This document shows, piece by piece, positions 27,184 through 34,937 of a DNA stretch of 64,000 bases. The notes beneath the pieces are model-generated. The model was not told where the DNA came from and ran no database searches. It was given only the letters and a program-made list of their open reading frames with translations. The position numbers and the translations under genes were made by a program. This DNA is from Agrobacterium vitis (GTDB lineage: Bacteria > Pseudomonadota > Alphaproteobacteria > Rhizobiales > Rhizobiaceae): positions 129,001-193,000 of the forward strand of contig NZ_JACXXJ020000005.1 in assembly GCF_014926405.1 (NCBI RefSeq), read 5' to 3'. Numbering within the stretch: position 1 is the stretch's first letter; every line of letters begins with the position of its first letter.

Positions 27184-28113
27184 TCACTCCGAAGGTGGCG
27201 TTCCTTGCTTGGGCTGGCATGTGCCATTGCGCTTGAACCAATTGTGCATGAAGTCCACCAAGGCGCGGACCTTGGCGGGCAGGTAGCGGCGATGCGGGTA
27301 GACCGCATAGATCCCGCTGCCGGAGGGCATGTAATCCTCAAATATCGAAATCAGTGCGCCGCTTTCGATATGTCTGCGGGCGACAAAATCCGGCAAGAGG
27401 GCGATGCCGAGGCCCGATAGCGCGCCGCGCAACGTGGTCTGGGGGCTATTGACCTCCAGCGGCCCGGAAATATTCACGGTAAAGGCCTCGCCATCCGGCT
27501 GGCGCAGGCGCAGGCTGTTGTGTCCGCGGGTATTGGTGTCGATCAGCACCGGCACCTTGGACAGATCCTGCGGATGGGTGAGGGGACCATATTTCTCCAG
27601 AAAAACCGGGCTGGCGCAGGCATAACTTCTGAAATCCGCCAGCTTGCGGGCAATCATCCCCGAATCTTCCAGTTTGGTGACGCGGATGGCTAAATCGAAG
27701 CCTTCCTCGATCAGGTCAACGAACCGGTCTTCGGCAACGATCTCGATGGAAAGATCGGGATGTTGCAGGGCAAAATCGATCAGCGATTGACCGACTTCGG
27801 CATCGGTGAAGCTGCGCGGCACGGTGATGCGAATCTTGCCGCTGATGCCGACATTGTTCTCGCGCACCAGATCGGCCAGATTGTCGATCTCTTTCAGGAT
27901 GTCGGCGGCGCTGCGATAATAGGTGTGACCCGCCTCGGTCATCGAAAACTGCCGTGTGGTGCGATTGAGAAGCAGCGCCCCCAACTCGTCCTCCAGCTCG
28001 CGGACATATTTTGACAGCAGCGCCTTGGAGCGCCCGGTCTTGCGGGCGGCGGCAGAAAAGCCTTCCGCTTCAACGACATCGATGAAGGCGCGGATGCGGG
28101 TCAGGGTGTCCAA
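27184..28113 (-). CDS. LysR family transcriptional regulator
   Basis: A 309-residue LysR regulator. The winged helix-turn-helix covers residues 1-60 (DTLTRIRAFIDVVEAEGFS..., with SAAARKTGRSKALLSKYVRE as the recognition region), followed by the periplasmic-binding-protein-like effector domain. I place the start at a TTG (28113), because the family fold begins there and GAAGAGG lies 5 bases upstream. An in-frame ATG at 28182 would add 23 residues unlike the family. The first neighbour upstream is the odc leader, transcribed the other way. The gene next downstream is the DUF1007/NicO operon. A target cannot be assigned. Confidence 0.82.
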   Translation of the reverse strand: MDTLTRIRAFIDVVEAEGFSAAARKTGRSKALLSKYVRELEDELGALLLNRTTRQFSMTEAGHTYYRSAADILKEIDNLADLVRENNVGISGKIRITVPRSFTDAEVGQSLIDFALQHPDLSIEIVAEDRFVDLIEEGFDLAIRVTKLEDSGMIARKLADFRSYACASPVFLEKYGPLTHPQDLSKVPVLIDTNTRGHNSLRLRQPDGEAFTVNISGPLEVNSPQTTLRGALSGLGIALLPDFVARRHIESGALISIFEDYMPSGSGIYAVYPHRRYLPAKVRALVDFMHNWFKRNGTCQPKQGTPPSE

Positions 28114-28239
28114 GAGGGCCTCTTCGGGTTGTTTGGATGGGTGGTGAACAATAGTCTCACTTCGTTCAATAATAAAACACATAAAAAAATGAAGCGGGCT
28201 TGCAAAAACCGCTTGATTATGACGGCGAGTTTTCTTATC

Positions 28240-28655
28240 TCCGTCTTGCCCAAAGTCGCACGTGCCTGTGGGTGTCCGCCGATCCTCGATGTGGTGAGGA
28301 AATCGGTAAGGTACCTGGAATTAACCCCTCCAGTCGTTATCCCGGCCAACCGGGAAATGCGAGGACACCTTGAAGCAACGACGGTGCGGGCCTTTCTAGT
28401 CTCTGCCGGCTTTCCATCAGCCGGGGTCACTGAAGAGGCACACCATCATTGCCGGAAGTGCGGTCGGGTTCCCCAACCAATCCATGGCAGACAAAGCGGA
28501 TTAATGCTCTCAGGCAAGAGGGCGTTGATCCATCGCCCGCGTTAGAGCGTTCGTACGGTACCAGTGTCTCCACCGACTGGTTTCGAGCGAGGTCTCGGCG
28601 CACTTTGTCCATCCGGAACTTTTTGGGTTCCGGTAACCTTTTTACTATGGAAGGG
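28240..28655 (+). promoter_or_regulatory. speF-type structured leader of ornithine decarboxylase
   Basis: The long leader of the decarboxylase gene can fold extensively. GGTGTCC (28271-28277) pairs with GGACACC (28363-28369) and closes a multi-branch junction. That junction holds the hairpins CCGAT-CCTC/GAGG-ATCGG (28279-28306) and TCCCGG/CCGGGA (28340-28355). A hairpin CCGGCT/AGCCGG follows (28406-28424). At the 3' end CCGGAAC/GTTCCGG (28613-28633), followed by CCTTTTT, looks like a terminator just before the start codon. Position, size and partner gene match the speF RNA motif described for alphaproteobacterial ornithine decarboxylases. The boundary positions are estimates. Confidence 0.72.
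28613..28645 (+). terminator. Terminator-like hairpin just before odc
   Basis: CCGGAAC and GTTCCGG form a perfect 7-bp stem followed by TAACCTTTTTT. It lies 17 bases before the decarboxylase ATG. This suggests transcription attenuation controlled by the upstream leader. Confidence 0.6.
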
Positions 28656-28661
28656 ATCGCC

Positions 28662-29795
28662 ATGACCACCGCCCGCATCCTCGACTTCATCAACACCCAG
28701 CGTCCAGAAGGCCCTTGCCTCGTCGTGGATCTTGATGTCGTGCGCGATAATTATGGCGCATTCCGCCACGCCCTGCCAGACAGCGCCATCTACTATGCCG
28801 TCAAGGCAAACCCGGAGCCGGCAATCCTGTCGCTGCTCGCATCGCTCGGCTCCAACTTCGATTGCGCCTCCGTGGCCGAAATCGAAATGGCGCTTGCTGC
28901 CGGTGCGACCGCCCAGCGGATTTCGTTTGGCAACACCATCAAGAAGGAACGGGATATTGCCAAGGCGCATGCGCTCGGCATCAACCTGTTTGCCGTCGAT
29001 AGCCATGAGGAAGTCGAAAAGATTGCCCGTGCCGCCCCTGGCGCCCGTGTGTTCTGCCGCGTCCTCACCGATGGTGAGGGTGCCGAATGGCCTTTGTCGC
29101 GCAAGTTCGGCTGCGTGCCGCAGATGGCCGTCGATGTTCTGGTCTATGCCCACCAGCATGGTCTGGAAAGCTTCGGCGTGTCCTTCCATGTCGGCTCGCA
29201 GATGACCAAGGTCGATGCCTGGGATGCAGCACTGGGCGATGCCAAGCGGGTGTTCGCACAGCTGGCCAAGCAGGGCATCTACCTGCAAATGGTCAACATG
29301 GGCGGTGGTTTTCCGACCAAGTACCTGCGCGACATTCCCTCTGCCGAAGCCTATGGCCAGGCCATCAACGCATCGCTGAAGAAGCATTTCGGCAACAACA
29401 TTCCGCAGACCATCATTGAGCCTGGTCGCGGCATGGTTGGCAATGCCGGTGTGATCAAGGCGGAAGTGGTGCTGATCTCGAAGAAGTCCGACAATGACGC
29501 CCATCGCTGGGTGTTCCTTGATATCGGCAAGTTCGGCGGTCTGGCGGAAACCATGGACGAGGCGATCCGTTACCCGATCCGCACGGCCCATGACGGCGAC
29601 GAAATGGAGCCTTGCGTGTTGGCTGGTCCGACCTGCGACAGCGCCGATGTCATGTATGAAAAGAACATGTATCCGCTGCCGCTGTCGCTGACCATCGGCG
29701 ATGACGTGCTGATCGAAGGCACCGGTGCCTATACCACCACCTATTCGGCGGTGGCGTTCAACGGTTTCGAACCGCTGAAAGCCTATGTGATCTGA
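28662..29795 (+). CDS. Ornithine (lysine/ornithine) decarboxylase, PLP fold III
   Basis: Makes putrescine from ornithine (possibly cadaverine from lysine too), the entry to polyamine synthesis. A 377-residue alanine-racemase-fold enzyme. Lys48 in YYAVKANPEP holds pyridoxal phosphate. HVGSQ, the GGGFP glycine loop and EPGRG bind the cofactor phosphate, and Cys325 in PTCDSADVM is the catalytic Cys from the partner subunit. The Met at 28662 has AAGGGA 7 bases upstream. A Met five codons earlier is less well placed. The frame stays open upstream through the leader, but that part is structured RNA. It is similar to the Agrobacterium odc (Atu3196-type) enzyme. A GNAT gene follows. Confidence 0.95.
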   Translation: MTTARILDFINTQRPEGPCLVVDLDVVRDNYGAFRHALPDSAIYYAVKANPEPAILSLLASLGSNFDCASVAEIEMALAAGATAQRISFGNTIKKERDIAKAHALGINLFAVDSHEEVEKIARAAPGARVFCRVLTDGEGAEWPLSRKFGCVPQMAVDVLVYAHQHGLESFGVSFHVGSQMTKVDAWDAALGDAKRVFAQLAKQGIYLQMVNMGGGFPTKYLRDIPSAEAYGQAINASLKKHFGNNIPQTIIEPGRGMVGNAGVIKAEVVLISKKSDNDAHRWVFLDIGKFGGLAETMDEAIRYPIRTAHDGDEMEPCVLAGPTCDSADVMYEKNMYPLPLSLTIGDDVLIEGTGAYTTTYSAVAFNGFEPLKAYVI

Positions 29796-29801
29796 TCGTG
29801 C

Positions 29802-29830
29802 TCCTGCCGGGCTAATTTTCCCCGGCAGGA
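29802..29830 (+). terminator. Perfect 10-bp hairpin after odc
   Basis: TCCTGCCGGG and CCCGGCAGGA flank a 9-base loop directly after the decarboxylase stop. The T run is on the loop side and there is no good U tract after the stem. It may stabilise the 3' end or partly terminate before the GNAT gene. Confidence 0.55.
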
Positions 29831-29874
29831 TTGCTCTCTCACCATTTGAACGCTCTTTTGCACAGGAGGTCGCC

Positions 29875-30465
29875 ATGACCGCTGTTATCAACACCGTGCG
29901 CGCTTTTTTTGCGCAGCCTGCCTTCAAGATCGATGCTGAAACTCCCGCCGATGTCGTGGCGCGCGAGGCCTTGCTGGACCGCGCCATGGGGCCGGACCGC
30001 CGCACGAAGTCGTCTGAAAAGATCCGCCGTGGCCGTGTGCCCGCTGAAGGGCTGGCGCTGGTGGCGCGTGACCGCAAGGGCCATGTGATCGGCACTGTGC
30101 GCCTGTGGAATATTGAGGCTGGCGTCAACGCTGAAGGCCAGGTTATCGACGCGCTGCTGCTCGGACCGCTGGCCGTCGATGCCGCGCATGAAGGCAAGGG
30201 CGTTGGCTCACAGCTGATGCGCGCTGCCCTGATGGAAGCCAAGGGCCGTGGTCACGGTGCCGTGCTTCTGGTCGGCGATGCCGCTTATTACGAGCGCTTC
30301 GGCTTTTTTGCCGCGAAAACCATGCATCTTGTCATGCCGGGACCGTTTGCTCGCGACCGTTTCCTGGCGCTGGAACTGATCCACGGCTGGCTGGACGGCG
30401 CTGTCGGCATGATCTCGGCTTCTGGCCGCAAGCTGACCGCACCGGCCCGTCGCAAGGCGGCATAA
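29875..30465 (+). CDS. GNAT family N-acetyltransferase
   Basis: A 196-residue acetyltransferase with the GNAT core. Strand 4 and the acetyl-CoA loop read LLLGPLAVDAAHEGKGVGSQ (about 101-120) with the Q/RxxGxG/A motif as EGKGVGS, followed by the AALMEAKGRGHGAVLLVGD strand-helix and YYERFGF near residue 140. The substrate is unknown. Its place after ornithine decarboxylase invites a polyamine or amine acetylation role, but the family is too broad to say. An AGGAGG ribosome site precedes the ATG. A C-terminal basic tail ends the protein. Confidence 0.85.
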   Translation: MTAVINTVRAFFAQPAFKIDAETPADVVAREALLDRAMGPDRRTKSSEKIRRGRVPAEGLALVARDRKGHVIGTVRLWNIEAGVNAEGQVIDALLLGPLAVDAAHEGKGVGSQLMRAALMEAKGRGHGAVLLVGDAAYYERFGFFAAKTMHLVMPGPFARDRFLALELIHGWLDGAVGMISASGRKLTAPARRKAA

Positions 30466-30509
30466 GCAGTTTTTGAAATACGTCCTCGGTCCCAGTCTGT
30501 TCAAGAATT

Positions 30510-30615
30510 GCTGCTGGCCTGGCGAAAATGGTGATTTCGAGAACCGGAACGGAGCGTACTCAAAGTACGTGAGCACCGGAAGCACAGAAATTGCCATTTG
30601 CAGCCGGCCAGCGGC
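30510..30615. repeat. 106-bp imperfect long hairpin element
   Basis: The outer arms GCTGCTGGCCTGGC and the complement of GCCGGCCAGCGGC, together with the inner arms ending GGTGATTTC and GAAATTGCC, pair over about 29 bp. The tip is a second perfect stem, CGTACT-CAA-AGTACG. The whole unit lies between the GNAT gene and the convergent peroxidase. It has the look of a mobile or regulatory intergenic palindrome. I recall similar sequences in other rhizobial genomes but could not check. Confidence 0.75.
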
Positions 30616-30671
30616 GATTATTGGATAGACTGTGAGATCGAGGATGGTGCGCAGCAATGCAGAGCGGCGGC

Positions 30672-32036
30672 CTAGCGTTGCTGCGCACCCCACCCATCGG
30701 TCAGTGTTTTCAAAAAAGCCACGACATCCCTGATTTCCGTCTCGTTCAATGCGGGCGGTTGGCCGGGCTTTCTGTCCATGGGCGCATCGATCACATCGAT
30801 ATTGCCGCGATAGGCGTCTGGCATGTCGTTGAACTTGTCGATGCTGCCATCCGATTTTTTCGGATAGATGCTGGCCGGATCAGTGTCACGGGCCACATAA
30901 AAGCGCGTGGCTTCCTCCAGCGTGCGATAAACGCCATTGTGGAAATAGACGCCGCGCTCGGCGACATTGCGCAGGGTAGGGGTCTTGAACAACCCGCAAT
31001 TTTGCGGCTGGGCGGAAAATTCGTCATGGCGCATCGGCCCGCAAATGCCGAGATCGAAATAGAGCCTGTCGGAATTGGCGGGAATATCAGAATTGCGCGG
31101 CACCCCGAGCGCCTCGAATTCGTAATCGGTAAATGCCGGCATCTGTCCGTCGCCGCCCCTCTTATCCAGGTGGCAGGAGGCGCAATTGCCCTTTTTCGGA
31201 TCGTCGAACAAGGCGAGCCCACGCTGCTCAGCCGGTGTAAGCTGCGCCTGTCCGCGCAGATAGGCATCATATTTGCTGGAATAAGAATGGAAGGACGGGT
31301 CTTCCACCTGATAGCGGGCGAGAGCAAAGCCGATTTCCGACAAGGCCATGGATTGGTCCTCCATCACCTGTTTGCCGAACAAGGCCGTCAGTTGCGCGCC
31401 ATATCCGGCTTTAATTTTGTCATAGAGTGCCTGCGCATCGCTATTGGCCATTTCAAAGGGCGATAAAAGCGGCCCCAGTGCCTGGTCTTCCAGGCTGTCG
31501 GCGCGCCCATCCCAGAACATGCCACCCTGGGGAACGGCATTGTTGGCGGCGGCCACGGCTTTGACGAGAGGTTGGCCAGCGACCGGCCCGGCGATCACCG
31601 CAGTTTGCGCGGCAAGCGCCGTACCGGAAGCTTCTGCCATCGGCGAGGCTTCCTGCGCCTCCTCGGCGGCATTTTCCACGCCCACAGAGAAGGCAGGCGT
31701 GGCGATCTTGTAGGCAAGGCTTGGCACGGGGCGGATACCCGGCAGGTTGAGATCGGGTCCACCCCTCTGTACCGCCTGTGTGTTGGCTGGGGCGTAATGA
31801 TGGGCGGGATCATGGCAGCTAGCGCAGGACATCCTGCCGCTACCAGACAGGCTCTGGTCGAAAAACAGCGCCTTGCCCAATTGTGCCACGGCACTGAGCT
31901 GGGCGGGTGCGCCGGTTTCGGCCTGTGTCGGGGTTTCCGCCAATGTCTGGGCCGCCCAGCCTAAGCCCGCGAAGGCAAGGCTCAGAAGGGCCAGCGCCAG
32001 CAGCGGCAGGCGGGATTTTTCGTTAAACACTGCCAT
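30672..32036 (-). CDS. Di-haem cytochrome c peroxidase, MauG/CCP-like
   Basis: A 454-residue periplasmic protein that reduces hydrogen peroxide or performs MauG-like oxidation. The N-terminal hydrophobic segment (about 10-28) acts as signal peptide or anchor. Two haem c attachment sites are clear: C71-A-S-C74-H75 and C285-A-S-C288-H289. An Ala/Glu/Ser-rich insertion (about 122-165) separates IATPAFSVGVENAAEE from the GGMFWDGRAD segment and is unusual for the family. The start is the ATG at 32036. A TTG two codons earlier is the alternative. It follows the phosphoesterase gene (25 bp) on the same strand and is probably co-transcribed with it. Confidence 0.9.
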   Translation of the reverse strand: MAVFNEKSRLPLLALALLSLAFAGLGWAAQTLAETPTQAETGAPAQLSAVAQLGKALFFDQSLSGSGRMSCASCHDPAHHYAPANTQAVQRGGPDLNLPGIRPVPSLAYKIATPAFSVGVENAAEEAQEASPMAEASGTALAAQTAVIAGPVAGQPLVKAVAAANNAVPQGGMFWDGRADSLEDQALGPLLSPFEMANSDAQALYDKIKAGYGAQLTALFGKQVMEDQSMALSEIGFALARYQVEDPSFHSYSSKYDAYLRGQAQLTPAEQRGLALFDDPKKGNCASCHLDKRGGDGQMPAFTDYEFEALGVPRNSDIPANSDRLYFDLGICGPMRHDEFSAQPQNCGLFKTPTLRNVAERGVYFHNGVYRTLEEATRFYVARDTDPASIYPKKSDGSIDKFNDMPDAYRGNIDVIDAPMDRKPGQPPALNETEIRDVVAFLKTLTDGWGAQQR

Positions 32037-32061
32037 GAACAACCGCTCTCGGTGTCTCCGC

Positions 32062-33690
32062 TTAGCTTTTCAGGCCAGTCTTCGGATCGAGGATCAGCGT
32101 ATCGCTGCGGGCATGGGACCAATCGAACATGCCGTTCAGGGAGCCTGCAATGGCATCGAAGGAGCCGCCGCCCAGCCTTTGCCCCGCCATCCAGTTATCC
32201 TCGATAAACCGCATGACCGAGGTCTGGTCGGTCAGGGTATGGTCGACATAGTTTTGCTTGGCATAAGGCGAGATCACCAGCAATGGCTGACGGGTGCCAT
32301 AGCCGCAACGGCCCTGGACTGGCTGGCCATTGACGCCGGGTAAGGGCGTTCCGGTGCCGCAGGCCGCACCGTCAAGCACATCATAGCCTTTGACGGGAAT
32401 GCTGGACGGATTGACGACGTTATGGGCATGGTCGTACCAGCCGTCGGAATCGTCATAAAGCAATACCACGGCGGTGTCCTTCCACTCTGGCGATTGCTGG
32501 AGTTTGTTGACGACATTGGCAACGAATTCCTGCTCATCAAGCGGATCGGAATAACCGGCATGGCCGTCCTGATAGGCAGGCGCCTTCAGGAAATTGACGG
32601 CGGGCAGAGTGCCGTTGCTCAGAACCGCATAGAAATCATTGATGTCATACTGGTGGTTGGCGCCGCCGTCCTGGCTGGTGCCGATGGCGGCGACCGAACT
32701 CGGGCGGATATGCTGGGGATTGGCGGTCGAGGGATAGTATTGGAAGGGTTGGTGATGGGGAATGTAATCGACTTCATCGACCTTGGTGATTGCCGATGTC
32801 GTTGTGCGCTTGCAACCGGTCGTGCCATTGGGATTGTTGAGCGTCAGATCGAAGCCGCCCTCGAAAAAGCCCCAGGTCAGGCCCTTGTCGTTCAGGAGGT
32901 CGCCGATATTGCGGCCGGTCATCAGGGCTGTCTGGCCTTTCGAGCAAACATCGCCGGTGGGGTCGAGATCGGAAATCATCGTCCAGCCGCCATTGCCATC
33001 AGGCACGACTTCGCCCTTGGCATAGGTGCCATCCTTTTCCAGCGTGTAGCCGGGCGGCAGGGTCACGCCATTGGTCTGGCCGGACACGAGGTTGATGGCG
33101 CCGGGGGTCGAGGGGCCGAAATTGGTGGAGAAAGATCGGTCGTTCAGGGCAAAATTCTGAGCGTAGTTCCACAGCGCCGTAACGGTATTGCCGTCATAAT
33201 AGCCCATGACCTGGCCTTTGGTGCCAAAGGCACCGGCTGCGCCCTTGGTGCCGCGCCCGGTATTGGCGGGAAACAGGTCCATGGCGAAATTGTCATAGGC
33301 GGCCTGTTCGGCGGTATAGCCATGGTTCTGCGAATTGGTGGCCGCCTGGGTGCGATCGAGACGGAATGGGGCGGTGGCATCGGGGCCATTGCCCGGATTG
33401 GTCTTGTTGGGATTGTCCTCCAGCAGGCCGGCATGGGCCAGCGTATCGATATCCGCAGGCGTCTGCGGCGCGGCGGTAAAGGCGGGCTCACCCTCGACAT
33501 TGGCAGCTTTCGGATAGGTCGCGAAATAATGGTCGAAGGCGACGTTTTCCTGGAAGATCACCACCAGATGCTTGATCGGCGTTGCCGTATTGACCTCAGC
33601 CGCCGCCGGGGCGGTGGGGATGAGACAGAGAGACGCAGACATGAGAATTGAACCGGCACACATGTTTCGCTGCCGAGGATGAAGAGGCAT
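32062..33690 (-). CDS. Phospholipase C/acid phosphatase-type phosphoesterase, secreted
   Basis: A 542-residue secreted phosphoesterase. A signal peptide (basic start, SILMSASLCLIPTAPAAA) precedes the catalytic opening HLVVIFQENVAFDHYFATYP, whose Glu-Asn pair holds the metal and nucleophile region. Late motifs include VVLLYDDSDGWYDH and GYGTRQPLLVISPYAKQNYVDH, both typical of phospholipase C/AcpA-type enzymes. It should hydrolyse phosphate esters, perhaps phospholipid headgroups, outside the cytoplasm. The ATG at 33690 has AAAGGA upstream. The longer frame gives a poor signal peptide. The peroxidase gene follows closely on the same strand, a less common pairing. Confidence 0.88.
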   Translation of the reverse strand: MPLHPRQRNMCAGSILMSASLCLIPTAPAAAEVNTATPIKHLVVIFQENVAFDHYFATYPKAANVEGEPAFTAAPQTPADIDTLAHAGLLEDNPNKTNPGNGPDATAPFRLDRTQAATNSQNHGYTAEQAAYDNFAMDLFPANTGRGTKGAAGAFGTKGQVMGYYDGNTVTALWNYAQNFALNDRSFSTNFGPSTPGAINLVSGQTNGVTLPPGYTLEKDGTYAKGEVVPDGNGGWTMISDLDPTGDVCSKGQTALMTGRNIGDLLNDKGLTWGFFEGGFDLTLNNPNGTTGCKRTTTSAITKVDEVDYIPHHQPFQYYPSTANPQHIRPSSVAAIGTSQDGGANHQYDINDFYAVLSNGTLPAVNFLKAPAYQDGHAGYSDPLDEQEFVANVVNKLQQSPEWKDTAVVLLYDDSDGWYDHAHNVVNPSSIPVKGYDVLDGAACGTGTPLPGVNGQPVQGRCGYGTRQPLLVISPYAKQNYVDHTLTDQTSVMRFIEDNWMAGQRLGGGSFDAIAGSLNGMFDWSHARSDTLILDPKTGLKS

Positions 33691-34110
33691 GACCATATCC
33701 TTTACGAGGATCCGCGGTGGGGAAGCTGACATGGGCGGAGTGGCAAGACGATAGGAAGCGTTTTTAACAGTTCCGTGACGGAATAGGACTTGTCTCGCTC
33801 CAATCGCCGCCCGGGTACTCACAAGTGGGTGATAGGTAGCGGCGATGAAAAATAACCCTTCCTTTGCCGTTTGACACGAGCATGTGGGCCACCTCTTTGA
33901 GGTCTGGTTGGAGGGTGGTCTTGTTCGAAGAAAAATTGATAGAAATCAAAAAGATGATGCATGGAAGCCACACTTCATCCTTGAATACTGGCGGCCTGTC
34001 GTAAGGTTGTCTTTTCTTGATTTGTCTCAAGGACGGTGGTGTCCGGTCACCGATAATCGGTTGCAATGCAGCAGGGGGACCTGCTGATCAATCGATAAAG
34101 GAGAGATGAC
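33691..34110. other. Divergent promoter region, phosphoesterase / OmpW
   Basis: About 420 bp without a convincing gene, between two divergent genes for secreted or outer-membrane proteins. It has a short hairpin CTTGA/TCAAG at 34018-34033 and a strong ribosome site (AAAGGAGAG) for OmpW. I see no clear operator. Confidence 0.6.
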
Positions 34111-34812
34111 ATGTCAACGAACCGCACCCTTGGCTTGATAGCGCTTGCGCCCCTTGCTTTCGCATCGCTGTCTTTGGCGACGCCTCTGGCCTCTGCGGCG
34201 GATCTGACACCGGCGGCAAGCGCTCCGCAAGCCGAATCGCTGCTGACGCCCTACAGCCCCTGGCAGGTCCGCGCCCGTGCGCTGGCCGTGGTACCCAATG
34301 ATGGCGGCTCGGTGGATGGCATTGGTGGTTCCGATCTGTCCTACAGCAACAGCGTCACGCCGGAAGTCGATTTCAGCTATTTCTTCAATCGCAACATCGC
34401 TGCCGAACTCATTCTCGGCACGACGTCAGCGAACGTCAATGCCGGGGGCTCAATCGGTAGCCTGGGCAAGCTCGGCAAGGTCTGGATCCTGCCGCCAACG
34501 GTAACGCTGCAATATCACTTCACGGACTTCGGCAAGTTCCAGCCCTATGTTGGCGCGGGCGTCAACTATACGATGTTCTACAATCAGTCGGCGACCGGTT
34601 CCGCCACCAAGCTCGATGTCAAGAATACCTTTGGTGCTGCCGTGCAGGTCGGTTTCGACTACATGATCAACGACAAGTGGGGCGTCAACTTCGACGTCAA
34701 GAAATACTATCTGCGTCCGGATTTCGAAGCGACCGTTGGTGGCTCCAAGGTCAAGGGCACTGCCAAGCTCGATCCATGGCTGATCGGCGCCGGTGTGACG
34801 TACCGCTTCTAA
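34111..34812 (+). CDS. OmpW family outer-membrane protein
   Basis: A 233-residue precursor. The signal peptide ends at about residue 29 (SLATPLASAADL). The mature part is an 8-strand beta-barrel of the OmpW type. Alternating aromatic strand residues are visible (WQVRARALAVVP, EVDFSYFFNRNIAAELILG, TVTLQYHF, QPYVGAGVNYTMFYN), and the C-terminus is the barrel-sorting GAGVTYRF. OmpW proteins form small channels for hydrophobic molecules. It is divergent from the phosphoesterase operon. Its transcript ends at a strong terminator. Confidence 0.92.
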   Translation: MSTNRTLGLIALAPLAFASLSLATPLASAADLTPAASAPQAESLLTPYSPWQVRARALAVVPNDGGSVDGIGGSDLSYSNSVTPEVDFSYFFNRNIAAELILGTTSANVNAGGSIGSLGKLGKVWILPPTVTLQYHFTDFGKFQPYVGAGVNYTMFYNQSATGSATKLDVKNTFGAAVQVGFDYMINDKWGVNFDVKKYYLRPDFEATVGGSKVKGTAKLDPWLIGAGVTYRF

Positions 34813-34833
34813 ACCTCATCGAGATACATAGGA

Positions 34834-34862
34834 AAATGGCGGCTAAAGTGGCCGCCATTTTT
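34834..34862 (+). terminator. Intrinsic terminator after ompW
   Basis: AAATGGCGGC and GCCGCCATTT form a 10-bp stem with a 7-base loop followed by TTGTTT. It should also help the convergent chemoreceptor gene from the other side. Confidence 0.88.
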
Positions 34863-34937
34863 GTTTCTGAGCGCTTGATTTGGGTAAAGGTCGAAGACTG
34901 GCTTGCAGGAAAGACGATCTTTCGATCGCCGTTCGTC

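Noticed and set aside
28129..28545. 138-codon plus-strand frame in the decarboxylase leader
   Set aside because: It has no ribosome site or family, and it is in a region whose paired stems indicate RNA structure.
32422..33651. 409-codon plus-strand frame opposite the phosphoesterase
   Set aside because: The composition is Gly/Arg/Ile-rich without a domain, and the minus strand codes a secreted phosphoesterase with all motifs.
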